64,000 nucleotides of DNA. Origin: Buttiauxella selenatireducens (GTDB lineage Bacteria; Pseudomonadota; Gammaproteobacteria; Enterobacterales; Enterobacteriaceae). Location: NCBI RefSeq assembly GCF_031432975.1, contig NZ_CP133838.1, positions 2,232,001 through 2,296,000 on the forward strand, given 5' to 3'. Below are positions 19,139 to 27,333 of this stretch, piece after piece. The stretch's first letter is position 1. Each line of letters opens with the position of its first letter. The notes beneath the pieces were generated by a model that did not search any database, had not been told where the DNA came from, and was given only the letters and a program-made list of their open reading frames with translations. The position numbers and the translations under genes are program-made.

Positions 19139-19423
19139 CGTAACGTTCCCTGAAAAAATGATTCAAACCTGGTCGCCGAGAAGGGGGTGAAGTGGCGAAG
19201 AAGAAGTCCAGGAATCTGAAGAATGATTCACAATAACAATACATATTAACGTTAATTTTACATCGCTTGATTAACAATTCAATACGGATGTAACTGATTG
19301 ACATTATTAAGTGTTAATCAGGTCATGAACGACGCTCAGAGCAATGATTCACAGGGTGAATGATTTGTGGTCACTGGCTGCGATGAATGCTGATAAACCC
19401 ACTGTCGGATGACGACTAATGCG

Positions 19424-20896
19424 TCAGAGGTTTTGCTTAATGATCCCCGCCAGGCGCTCAAAAGAAGGCTCCATATCGCAGTCTTTGATATTGGCGAAAC
19501 CGACTAACAATCCTTTTGATTTCTGGCTATTAAAGTAATAACGCGACAGCGGCCTGACCAAAATACCTTCAGCATTAGCACGCTTAGAAATGCCGATATC
19601 GTCGGCATCAGCCGGAAGTTGAATAATGAGATGTAAACCGGCGTTGCTATTGAAATAACCGAGAAATTCTTCGCCTAAATGCTGCTTAATTAATTCGACC
19701 AGCACAGTACGGCGTTTGTTATACAACTGGCGCATTTTACGAATATGCGCGGCGTAATAGCCTTCGCGGATAAATTCGGCCAACGCGGCCTGAATAATTT
19801 GATGACCGCTGCGATAAAGCTCGTTATGCACCTTTTTCAGCGGGGCGGCTAACGGCTTGGGTAAAACGACATACCCCAGACGGAGCGCGGGATACAGCGT
19901 TTTACTAAACGTACCGATGTAAATCACCGGGCTGTCATCTTCCAGTCCTTGCAACGAAGGAATTGGCTGGCCGGAGAAACGAAATTCGCTATCGTAATCA
20001 TCTTCGACAATCCAGCTTTGATATTCCCGAGCCATCGAAAGTAATAACTGGCGACGGGGAAGACTCATGACCGAACCGAGGGGATATTGATGGGAAGGGG
20101 TGACGAACATTAATGTTGGCCGCACGGCAGATGAGGGGGCGGGAACCAATCCCTGATCGTCAACATCGCACGCCGTTATATTTACCGCATTCATGCGTAA
20201 AATATTCTTAATTCCCCAATAGCCGGGTTCTTCAATCCACGCGTGATCGCCTGGATTACACAATGTGCGGGTGACTAAATCCAGCGCCTGATGAATCCCT
20301 TCGGTAATTAATATCTGGTCGGTCGAGCACTTAACCCCGCGCGCAGTGCGCAAATAATCGGACAGCGCAGACTTCAAAACCTCGAGCCCGCCGTCAGCGT
20401 CGTAGGTCAAAAACTCAGGGTTAGGGCGCCTGGCAATTCGGTCATAAATCTTCTTAAAGGTACGGTGGGGGAAGCTGTTGACGTCGGGCACGCCCGGAAT
20501 AAAGTCACCCCATTGCGCGGGACTGGCACTGGCGTTTTCCAGCAAGTCGAGGCAGCGCTTCGACAGGCTTGCAGGCGGGAATGGCTGGGCGGTTTGTGCG
20601 GTTCTGGTGACCTGCGTATTGAGATTATCCAGCACACTTTCGGTGACAAACGTCCCGCTGCTGGTGCGCGTCGAAATATAGCCTTCTGCCTGCAATTGTT
20701 CATACACCCGCAGCACAGTATTGCGTGATACCGCCAGCTCATTTGCCAAATCCCGGGTCGGTGGCATGCGCGCCGCAGGCCGTAAACTTCCCTCAAGAAT
20801 ACAGCTGCAAACCGCGAGATAAAGTTTCTTATGAAGTTTCTCGCCCGGCGTCTGGCTAAATGCTTGCTTGATCACATCTACGGCAAGTGAACGCAT
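19424..20896 (-). CDS. MocR-family (GntR/aminotransferase) regulator, GabR-like
   Basis: The 490-residue protein combines an N-terminal GntR winged helix (about residues 15-85; M-P-P-T-R-D-L-A-N-E-L-A-V-S-R-N-T-V) with a C-terminal aminotransferase-I-like domain. The PLP-binding lysine is seen in G-T-F-S-K-T-L-Y-P-A-L-R, preceded by the V-E-D-D-Y-D-S-E-F block. Such regulators bind PLP and an amino compound; GabR of Bacillus binds GABA-PLP and activates gabTD. ATG 20896 has AGGATC upstream and removes a non-conserved extension. It is divergent from puuE with about 110 bases between, so activation of puuE and the second SSADH in response to GABA is a good guess. Confidence 0.85.
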   Translation of the reverse strand: MRSLAVDVIKQAFSQTPGEKLHKKLYLAVCSCILEGSLRPAARMPPTRDLANELAVSRNTVLRVYEQLQAEGYISTRTSSGTFVTESVLDNLNTQVTRTAQTAQPFPPASLSKRCLDLLENASASPAQWGDFIPGVPDVNSFPHRTFKKIYDRIARRPNPEFLTYDADGGLEVLKSALSDYLRTARGVKCSTDQILITEGIHQALDLVTRTLCNPGDHAWIEEPGYWGIKNILRMNAVNITACDVDDQGLVPAPSSAVRPTLMFVTPSHQYPLGSVMSLPRRQLLLSMAREYQSWIVEDDYDSEFRFSGQPIPSLQGLEDDSPVIYIGTFSKTLYPALRLGYVVLPKPLAAPLKKVHNELYRSGHQIIQAALAEFIREGYYAAHIRKMRQLYNKRRTVLVELIKQHLGEEFLGYFNSNAGLHLIIQLPADADDIGISKRANAEGILVRPLSRYYFNSQKSKGLLVGFANIKDCDMEPSFERLAGIIKQNL

Positions 20897-21006
20897 TTGG
20901 ATCCTATTATTAAAACGATTTGGCTCTCGATTAAGGTACCAGATTCTGTCTAAATGAATACGGTAATACAACCTATCTATTTGATAAATGTGTGAGGGAT
21001 AAAAAA

Positions 21007-22272
21007 ATGAGTAATAACGAACTCCATCAACGTCGTCTGGCTGCTACTCCACGTGGTGTAGGTGTGATGTGTAATTTCTTTGCGCAAAGCGCGCAGAACA
21101 GCACCATCACCGATGTTGAAGGCAAGCAATATATTGATTTTGCCGCCGGGATTGCCGTACTGAATACCGGCCATCGCCATCCTCGCCTGGTAGAAGCGGT
21201 TGAGCAGCAACTTCATGCGTTTACTCACACGGCTTATCAGATTGTCCCTTACGAAAGCTACGTGACGTTGGCGGAGAAAATTAACGCCGTCGCGCCTATT
21301 GTTGGGCCGAAGAAAACTTCATTCTTCACGACTGGCGCTGAAGCTGTAGAAAACGCGGTGAAAATTGCCCGCGCTCATACTGGCCGCCCAGGGGTCATTG
21401 CCTTTAGCGGTGGGTTCCATGGCCGCACCTATATGACCATGGCGTTAACCGGCAAAGTTGCGCCTTACAAAATTGGCTTTGGCCCATTCCCGGGCTCAGT
21501 GTTCCACGCGCCATACCCGTCAGCGCTCAACGGCATTACCACCGAAGAAGCGGTGAAATCCATCGAACGCCTGTTTAAGTCTGATATTGAAGCTACTCAG
21601 GTGGCGGCGATTATTTTCGAACCTGTTCAGGGCGAAGGCGGCTTTAATGTCGCACCTCCGGCGTTTGTCGCAGCGATTCGCCAGATTTGTGATACCCATG
21701 GCATCGTGATGATTGCCGACGAAGTGCAAAGTGGTTTTGCGCGTACCGGCAAAATGTTCGCCATGAACCATTACACGCATCAACCTGATTTGATGACCAT
21801 GGCAAAAAGCCTGGCGGGCGGGATGCCGTTGTCCGGCGTGGTGGGTAAAGCTGATATTATGGATGCGCCAGCACCGGGCGGATTGGGCGGCACTTACGCC
21901 GGTAACCCGCTTTCTGTCGCCGCAGCACTTGCAGTACTGGACATTATTGAAGACGAAAAACTGTGTCAGCGTGCCGAAGCGTTAGGTGAGCGACTGAGAT
22001 CAGCACTGCACGATGTTAAACAACATTGTCCGGCATTAGCTGAAGTGCGTGGATTGGGTTCGATGGTCGCCGCTGAGTTTTACGACACCACGACGGGTGA
22101 GCCTTCTGCGGCAATCGCCCAACAGGTTCAGAAACGCGCTTTGGAGCAAGGTTTGCTGCTGCTTACCTGCGGTCAAAACGGCAACGTTATCCGTTTCCTC
22201 TACCCGCTGACCATTCCGGATGCGCAGTTCGACAAAGCCCTGGATATCATTAAATCTGCAACACAAATGTGA
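21007..22272 (+). CDS. puuE: 4-aminobutyrate aminotransferase PuuE
   Basis: This enzyme transfers the amino group of GABA to 2-oxoglutarate, giving succinic semialdehyde. It also likely accepts 5-aminovalerate. The 421-residue product has the PuuE length and the PuuE N-terminus M-S-N-N-E-x-H-Q-R-R-L, closer to PuuE than to GabT (426 residues, different start). The PLP lysine is in T-M-A-K-S-L-A-G-G-M-P, and the fold-type-I markers F-E-P-V-Q-G-E-G-G-F and I-A-D-E-V-Q-S-G are intact. ATG 21007 follows GAGGGAT; a GTG 15 bases earlier has no ribosome binding site. It is cotranscribed with the SSADH 8 bases downstream and is the only GABA transaminase in the window. Confidence 0.92.
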   Translation: MSNNELHQRRLAATPRGVGVMCNFFAQSAQNSTITDVEGKQYIDFAAGIAVLNTGHRHPRLVEAVEQQLHAFTHTAYQIVPYESYVTLAEKINAVAPIVGPKKTSFFTTGAEAVENAVKIARAHTGRPGVIAFSGGFHGRTYMTMALTGKVAPYKIGFGPFPGSVFHAPYPSALNGITTEEAVKSIERLFKSDIEATQVAAIIFEPVQGEGGFNVAPPAFVAAIRQICDTHGIVMIADEVQSGFARTGKMFAMNHYTHQPDLMTMAKSLAGGMPLSGVVGKADIMDAPAPGGLGGTYAGNPLSVAAALAVLDIIEDEKLCQRAEALGERLRSALHDVKQHCPALAEVRGLGSMVAAEFYDTTTGEPSAAIAQQVQKRALEQGLLLLTCGQNGNVIRFLYPLTIPDAQFDKALDIIKSATQM

Positions 22273-22280
22273 GACTCGAG

Positions 22281-23732
22281 ATGATCAATTTACACAATGC
22301 TGGCTTGCTGCTCGATAGTTGTCCGGTTGATGGCGAATGGAGCCACGCACTGTCGGGTAAGACAATGACCGTTGTGAATGCCGCGACGGGGCAGAAAATC
22401 TCTGACGTGCCATTCATGGGGCAGGTCGAAACACAGCGGGCAATCGCTGCGGCTGAAATTGCGCAGAAAGAGTGGAAGACGCAAACCGCAGCGTACCGGG
22501 CGAAAATCCTTCATAGCTGGGTGAGTCTTATCAATGAAAATAGCGAAGACCTGGCGCGGCTGATTACTCTCGAAGGTGGGAAACCGTTGGCTGAGGCGCG
22601 TGGGGAAGTTAACTACGCCGCCTCATTTATTACCTGGTTTGCTGAAGAAGCGAAAAGAGTCGATGGCGTGTTGTTACAACCGACCAGCCCTGACCAGCGC
22701 TTTATCGTGTCGAAGCAGCCGGTCGGCGTTTGCGCGGCTATCACACCGTGGAATTTCCCGGCAGCCATGATCACCCGCAAAGTGGCACCGGCGTTGGCCG
22801 CAGGCTGCGCGATTATCGTTAAACCGGCGGAGCAAACGCCGTTGACCGCACTGGCGTTAGCCAAGCTTGCAGAACTGGCGGGCCTGCCAAAATCACTGTT
22901 GCAGGTGATTACCGGTGATGCGAAAGAGATCGGCGACGAACTGTGCCGGAATGCCACGGTGCGCAAACTCAGCTTCACCGGTTCCACCCAGGTCGGGCGT
23001 TTATTGATGGCTCAGTGTGCGCCGACGATTAAAAAGCTGTCACTGGAATTGGGAGGAAATGCTCCGGTGATCGTCTTTGATGATGCCGATCTTGAGCAGG
23101 CGGTAAAAGGGATTATGGTGTCGAAATTCCGCAATAGCGGACAGACCTGTGTGTGCGCGAACCGCATCTACGTGCAGAGCGGTATTTATCAAAAGCTGTG
23201 CGATGAACTGGTGAAAGCGGTCGAAACCTTGAAAGTCGGTAATGGTCAGGATGACGGTGTCACACAGGGGCCGCTGATTAATGCCAAAGCGATTGAGAAA
23301 GTGGAACTCCACATTAACGATGCGCTGTCAAAAGGGGCTGCGGTGTTAACCGGCGGACACAAACATGCGCTGGGTGGGAACTTCTTTGCACCGACTGTAG
23401 TGGCAAATGTCACGCAAGAAATGCGCTTTGCCCGAGAAGAAACCTTTGGGCCAGTGGCCGCGCTGTTTAAATTCGAGTCCGATGAAGAAGTCGTTAATTA
23501 CGCCAACGATACCGAGTTTGGCCTCGCCGCGTATATTTTCACCCAGGATGCGAAACGCCAATGGCAAATCCCCGAGGCGCTGGAATATGGCATGGTTGGC
23601 GTGAATACCGGGCTTATTTCCAACGAAATTGCGCCGTTTGGCGGAATCAAACAATCAGGGCTTGGCCGTGAAGGTTCGCGTTTTGGAATTGATGAGTATC
23701 TGGAGATGAAGTACGTCTGCGTGAAGCTCTGA
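22281..23732 (+). CDS. Second succinate-semialdehyde dehydrogenase (GabD-like)
   Basis: This 483-residue NAD(P)-dependent aldehyde dehydrogenase is a paralogue of GabD at 9539. Shared features include I-T-P-W-N-F-P-A-A-M, S-L-E-L-G-G-N-A-P, the redox pair in G-Q-T-C-V-C-A-N-R, and the C-terminal E-I-A-P-F-G-G-I-K-Q-S-G-L-G-R-E-G. It starts 8 bases after puuE, so the pair carries GABA to succinate in one transcript. Many differences from GabD across the N-terminal third argue for an old duplication or separate acquisition rather than a recent copy. It resembles Sad-type or GabD-type enzymes; cofactor preference cannot be read from sequence here. Confidence 0.88.
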   Translation: MINLHNAGLLLDSCPVDGEWSHALSGKTMTVVNAATGQKISDVPFMGQVETQRAIAAAEIAQKEWKTQTAAYRAKILHSWVSLINENSEDLARLITLEGGKPLAEARGEVNYAASFITWFAEEAKRVDGVLLQPTSPDQRFIVSKQPVGVCAAITPWNFPAAMITRKVAPALAAGCAIIVKPAEQTPLTALALAKLAELAGLPKSLLQVITGDAKEIGDELCRNATVRKLSFTGSTQVGRLLMAQCAPTIKKLSLELGGNAPVIVFDDADLEQAVKGIMVSKFRNSGQTCVCANRIYVQSGIYQKLCDELVKAVETLKVGNGQDDGVTQGPLINAKAIEKVELHINDALSKGAAVLTGGHKHALGGNFFAPTVVANVTQEMRFAREETFGPVAALFKFESDEEVVNYANDTEFGLAAYIFTQDAKRQWQIPEALEYGMVGVNTGLISNEIAPFGGIKQSGLGREGSRFGIDEYLEMKYVCVKL

Positions 23733-23734
23733 TA

Positions 23735-23816
23735 AACCCGTCATACTTCGAGTTACAGGGGCGTTGGCTGCATTGTTCCGCTCATTTGCCGCCACCCTGT
23801 AACTCGATTTACTTAG
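23735..23816. repeat. Shortened ERIC element
   Basis: The ends (ACCCGTCATACTTCGAGTTA and CTGTAACTCGATTTACTTAG) match the outer arms of the full ERIC copy at 52709, but the central hairpin with AGTAAGC is missing. This is an internal-deletion form of about 80 bases, following the second SSADH gene. Confidence 0.65.
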
Positions 23817-23958
23817 TTTTTTACCCTCACTCATTCTGCCAGCGCCATCTATTTTCCTTTTGGTTTTCCTTCCCCCAATGCCTGCCTGATGTGAATTTTA
23901 AAATGTTGCGATTGCGATCTTGTTCTTAACAATTATGTGACATCGAGTCTATACATAT

Positions 23959-23971
23959 AACATATTATGTT
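23959..23971. promoter_or_regulatory. Palindromic operator candidate before permease copy 2
   Basis: AACATATTATGTT is a perfect inverted repeat about 50 bases before the permease start. The half AACATATTA recurs at 27288-27296 before the aldehyde dehydrogenase operon. The GntR/FCD regulator encoded between the two sites (26293-27027) is the obvious candidate ligand. Confidence 0.5.
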
Positions 23972-24021
23972 TTATAAAATACTCACACTGCCTGCCCTTA
24001 TGCCACATAAAGAGAAAAGAT

Positions 24022-25500
24022 ATGGAACAGACGACAGACAAAGAAAACCATCAACATCAGCCAGTTGAAGGCGAACAATTCAATCGTTCGATAGGGCTGA
24101 TGTCTAACTTCGCATTGGGATTTACCTATCTTTCGCCACTGACAGCGGTGTACTCGCTGTTTGCGCTGGCCATCACTCTCGCCGGGCCTCCGGCCATTTG
24201 GTGGATACTGATTGTGGCGTGTGGGCAATTACTCGTGGCGTTAGTTTTCGGTGAAGTAGCATCGCAATATCCGATTACCGGCGGCTTATATCCATGGGCG
24301 AGAAGGCTGTGGGGTAAAAAATATGCGTGGATTGCTGCCTGGATTTATCTTTGGGCGTTAGTGGTGACCATTACGTCGATTGCGGAATACACCGCTACTT
24401 TCGTGGCCTCTTTATTCCACTACGCCACCAGTGCCGGCAACATGATGGTGACGTCGGTTGTCTTGTTGCTGATTATGATGGTGGTGAACATGTCGGGTAC
24501 CAAAAACCTGGCACGGGTGGCGCGAATTGGTTTCTGGTGTGAAATCGTCAGCGTCATTGCGCTGGGCATTTATCTGCTGATATTCCATCGCTCACAACCT
24601 TTCTCCGTGGTATTCGATTCGATGGGCGTGCTGGCAAAAGACGGTAATTACACCACCGCATTTATGTCTGCATCACTCATGGGGCTGTTTATGTTCTTCG
24701 GTTTTGAAGCCTGCGGTAATGTGGCAGAAGAAGTAAAAAACCCCGGTAAGAAAATTCCCGTGGCGATGATTTTAAGTATCGTATTTGGTGCCATCTCAGC
24801 CGTTATTTCGATTATGGGCTATCTGTTATCGTCCCCGGATCTGATTAATATTGTAAACGGCAAAATTTCTGACCCCATCCCTGCAATCCTTAACGAAGCG
24901 TTGGGGCCAACCGGAGCTACCGTGTTTATCGTTGTCGCCGTCATCGCGATGCTGTCTTGTATTCTTTCGCTGCAGGCTGCATTAAGCCGCCTGATATTCT
25001 CCTTCTCCCGCGATAACATGCTGCCTGGCAGCCAATGGATGTCGAAGATCTCCAGGCACAGCGTGCCGGATAACGCCATGATGGTGAGCTGTTTGTTACC
25101 GGTGATTATCTGCGTGTGGGTCTACTTCCAGCCTGATAGCCTGGCGCGTATTACCGCGTTTGCGGTCATCGGTATCTATATTTCCTTCCAGATGGTGGTA
25201 TTAGCCGCATTGCGCCAACGTTTAAAAGGGTGGAAACCGGCGGGCGAATGGACGGTGGGATCATGGGGGATTATCGTCAATATTCTGGCGTTAGCTTACG
25301 GGTTGTGCGGTATTTGGTTGTTGGCCCAACCGGCTGAAAGTGAAAACTTTATGGACCGCTGGACGGTACTGGTAGGGCTGGCAATTGTCATCGGTTCCGG
25401 GCTGATTTATATGCTGATCAGCAAACCGTTTGGCCGCTCGAATGCACCAGAAAATGATGCGATTGAGTACGCCCGTAAATTGAATGTTGAGCAGAGCTAA
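24022..25500 (+). CDS. APC-superfamily permease (Uga4/ACT-type), copy 2
   Basis: This 492-residue inner-membrane transporter with about 12 helices is very similar to copy 1 at 5406-6887 over its whole length, from F-N-R-S-I-G-L to the C-terminal S-R/K-P-F-G-R-S-N-A-P-E-N-D-A-I-E. Differences cluster in the hydrophilic N-terminus and in scattered conservative positions. GABA, putrescine or a related amine is the likely substrate by context with puuE, the second SSADH and the spermidine dehydrogenase operon. It has its own upstream region with a palindrome, so it is probably regulated separately from copy 1. A perfect hairpin terminator follows. Confidence 0.85.
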   Translation: MEQTTDKENHQHQPVEGEQFNRSIGLMSNFALGFTYLSPLTAVYSLFALAITLAGPPAIWWILIVACGQLLVALVFGEVASQYPITGGLYPWARRLWGKKYAWIAAWIYLWALVVTITSIAEYTATFVASLFHYATSAGNMMVTSVVLLLIMMVVNMSGTKNLARVARIGFWCEIVSVIALGIYLLIFHRSQPFSVVFDSMGVLAKDGNYTTAFMSASLMGLFMFFGFEACGNVAEEVKNPGKKIPVAMILSIVFGAISAVISIMGYLLSSPDLINIVNGKISDPIPAILNEALGPTGATVFIVVAVIAMLSCILSLQAALSRLIFSFSRDNMLPGSQWMSKISRHSVPDNAMMVSCLLPVIICVWVYFQPDSLARITAFAVIGIYISFQMVVLAALRQRLKGWKPAGEWTVGSWGIIVNILALAYGLCGIWLLAQPAESENFMDRWTVLVGLAIVIGSGLIYMLISKPFGRSNAPENDAIEYARKLNVEQS

Positions 25501-25512
25501 TGTAAAGACGTT

Positions 25513-25541
25513 AAAGGGTGGATAACACTTATCCACCCTTT
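25513..25541. terminator. Bidirectional terminator after permease copy 2
   Basis: AAAGGGTGGATAA (25513-25525) and TTATCCACCCTTT (25529-25541) form a perfect 13-bp stem with a 3-base loop. It lies between the convergent permease and Cache-protein genes. Confidence 0.85.
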
Positions 25542-25559
25542 ATGATGACTCAGAATAAA

Positions 25560-26255
25560 CTATGCAGACTGATATAAATTAAAGTAATCATTCTCAAATA
25601 CAACGGCGGCGTATTGTGGATTAAGTAAATCACCGACGCGACATCTTGGATGGGTAGAGAAAATAATTCGTCTATCTTTATTGGTCAGAATAACTCTGTC
25701 ATTCACCGCGTAGGGTAATAATTCATCTTCAACCCGACTGACTAATAAATCTATTGCTGCAACCCCTAGAAAGCGATCCTGAAAATGCACCGGCACCGCA
25801 GCGGTGAGGGTGTACGAGGTATTGCAAATATAGTCGACGTAGGGGCCATGTAAAAAAGCGTTATCAACCGACGGAGCTTGTTTAAACCATTCAAAGGTTC
25901 TGAAATCCAGACGCTGTTGGGTAGCCTGGTCTAAATCAAGATGGACCTGTTTTACACCATCAGCTTTCTTATACCACCACTCCAGAAGCCAGAATTCCTT
26001 ATTACTCTCGCTGCTTTCAATGTGGCTGGCAAAACCAGCGCCGGAACAGTACACATTGCTGCTCAGGGTCTTTTTAATAAGATCCTGAATGGTATTTCTT
26101 ACAGACGGTTCAAGAAGATGTGCCAGATTAACATCTTTAATTTCAGCCAGGGCAGCTTCAATTTCCCTGGCAAGTAAACTGGTTGACGTAATGGTAGAGT
26201 TAATGATGCTATCAATTTTATCGCTAAGGTTACGGAGTGATGTTGTTTGTAGCAT
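25560..26255 (-). CDS. Soluble Cache (PDC)-domain sensor protein
   Basis: The 231-residue protein has no signal peptide and no membrane helix. After a helical N-terminus (about 1-60) comes a PDC/Cache-like domain: W-W-Y-K near 93, the F-K-Q-A-P / H-G-P-Y-V-D-Y segment, then Y-T-L-T-A-A-V-P-V-H-F-Q-D-R-F-L-G-V-A-A-I-D-L, which is the characteristic Cache strand-turn-strand. It is probably translated together with the GntR/FCD regulator 37 bases upstream. A cytoplasmic Cache protein beside a transcription factor suggests a separate ligand-binding partner for that regulator, perhaps sensing an amine; this is inference. Confidence 0.7.
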   Translation of the reverse strand: MLQTTSLRNLSDKIDSIINSTITSTSLLAREIEAALAEIKDVNLAHLLEPSVRNTIQDLIKKTLSSNVYCSGAGFASHIESSESNKEFWLLEWWYKKADGVKQVHLDLDQATQQRLDFRTFEWFKQAPSVDNAFLHGPYVDYICNTSYTLTAAVPVHFQDRFLGVAAIDLLVSRVEDELLPYAVNDRVILTNKDRRIIFSTHPRCRVGDLLNPQYAAVVFENDYFNLYQSA

Positions 26256-26292
26256 ATTTATGCCTATTTTTATTTATACGCACGCCGGATAT

Positions 26293-27027
26293 CTACGGAG
26301 TGCTGTTTGCATTGTGCTTCAATTTATTTTCTATCAGATAGAAAGTAAACGTGTCGATTAAATTTTTAGCCATGTTTACTGACTCAACTTCATTATGTGA
26401 TGCAAGCACGTCAATTAACGAGGTATACAGATCAACAATCTCACGATGTATATTTTCTGAACGGAACAGAATCGCCACCAGTGACGACCATTCAGACTGT
26501 AAAATCAGCTCCTGATTGGCCAGCCGTGCTGACTGGGAACACGCGGCAATGGCTAATAAACAGCGCATGTCCGCCTGAGTGCGAGCTTCAGGCGTGGTGG
26601 AAGTGCTAAGCACCTCAACAAAATCGCGCAAGCGAGTGATATCTGCGTTTGTCATTCGGCGGGAAGCAAGCCTTGCACTGTGGCTGATAATGGCACAATG
26701 CATTTCACCCAAATCAGACAAATAATCAGTACTTAACGTCTTAAATGGATTAAGAATATTGTTGAATTCCCAGGTTTGCTCGCAGACAAAACTCCCACCA
26801 TTACGCCCACGCACCGTGTGGATTAAATTATTGGCGCGCAGCGTATTTAATGCTTCCCGAATCGTGATGTGCGAAACACCCATCATTTTTGCAAGATCGG
26901 CTTCGTTAGGTAACTGCTCATTTGCCTCAAGCAGCCCGGTAATAATGGCATTAGAAAGTCGCTGAACTATCTGATCGGAACGGCTGGCCTGACCGATTGG
27001 CGCGAATATCACCGCATGCGTAATCAT
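26293..27027 (-). CDS. GntR/FadR-type (FCD) transcriptional regulator
   Basis: The 244-residue protein has an N-terminal winged helix (about residues 15-85; L-P-N-E-A-D-L-A-K-M-M-G-V-S-H-I-T-I-R-E-A is the recognition region) and a C-terminal helical domain of FCD type that is poorly conserved in its metal-binding positions. ATG 27027 follows AGGGAA. It heads a two-gene operon with the Cache protein and is divergent from the aldehyde dehydrogenase-SpdH operon, whose upstream region carries an inverted repeat. It probably represses that operon and perhaps permease copy 2. Confidence 0.82.
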   Translation of the reverse strand: MITHAVIFAPIGQASRSDQIVQRLSNAIITGLLEANEQLPNEADLAKMMGVSHITIREALNTLRANNLIHTVRGRNGGSFVCEQTWEFNNILNPFKTLSTDYLSDLGEMHCAIISHSARLASRRMTNADITRLRDFVEVLSTSTTPEARTQADMRCLLAIAACSQSARLANQELILQSEWSSLVAILFRSENIHREIVDLYTSLIDVLASHNEVESVNMAKNLIDTFTFYLIENKLKHNANSTP

Positions 27028-27051
27028 AATATTCCCTGGTAAGATAATCCT

Positions 27052-27084
27052 TTATACCCGCAACTCGAATAATTCGGGGTATAG
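27052..27084. repeat. Minimal ERIC-like end palindrome
   Basis: TATACCCGCAACTCGAATAA followed by TTCGGGGTATA resembles only the outer ends of ERIC elements joined together. It is a small remnant upstream of the GntR regulator gene. Confidence 0.35.
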
Positions 27085-27286
27085 ATGTGCCACTGAACAT
27101 AGCATACAACCCCTTGTTAATGAAGGAAGGCTAACGTATCCGGGCCCGTTTGCTTCCTTGTTTCTCAGTTGCCTGTGACGGTTCACAACGCGTGATTCTC
27201 GCAAGCCAATTGCAGCGTAAAAATTCACTTCAAAATGGGATGCATATCATATTGTTAGCATAATGTTATTGAATTTAACCTTCGAT

Positions 27287-27315
27287 AAACATATTACATA
27301 ATATAATATATGTTT
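27287..27315. promoter_or_regulatory. Operator candidate of the SpdH operon
   Basis: AAACATAT (27287-27294) and ATATGTTT (27308-27315) form an inverted repeat with 13 bases between, about 20 bases before the aldehyde dehydrogenase start. It shares AACATATTA with the palindrome at 23959. Its position would block promoter or ribosome access, consistent with repression. Confidence 0.5.
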
Positions 27316-27333
27316 AAACGATCGGAGAGCGTG

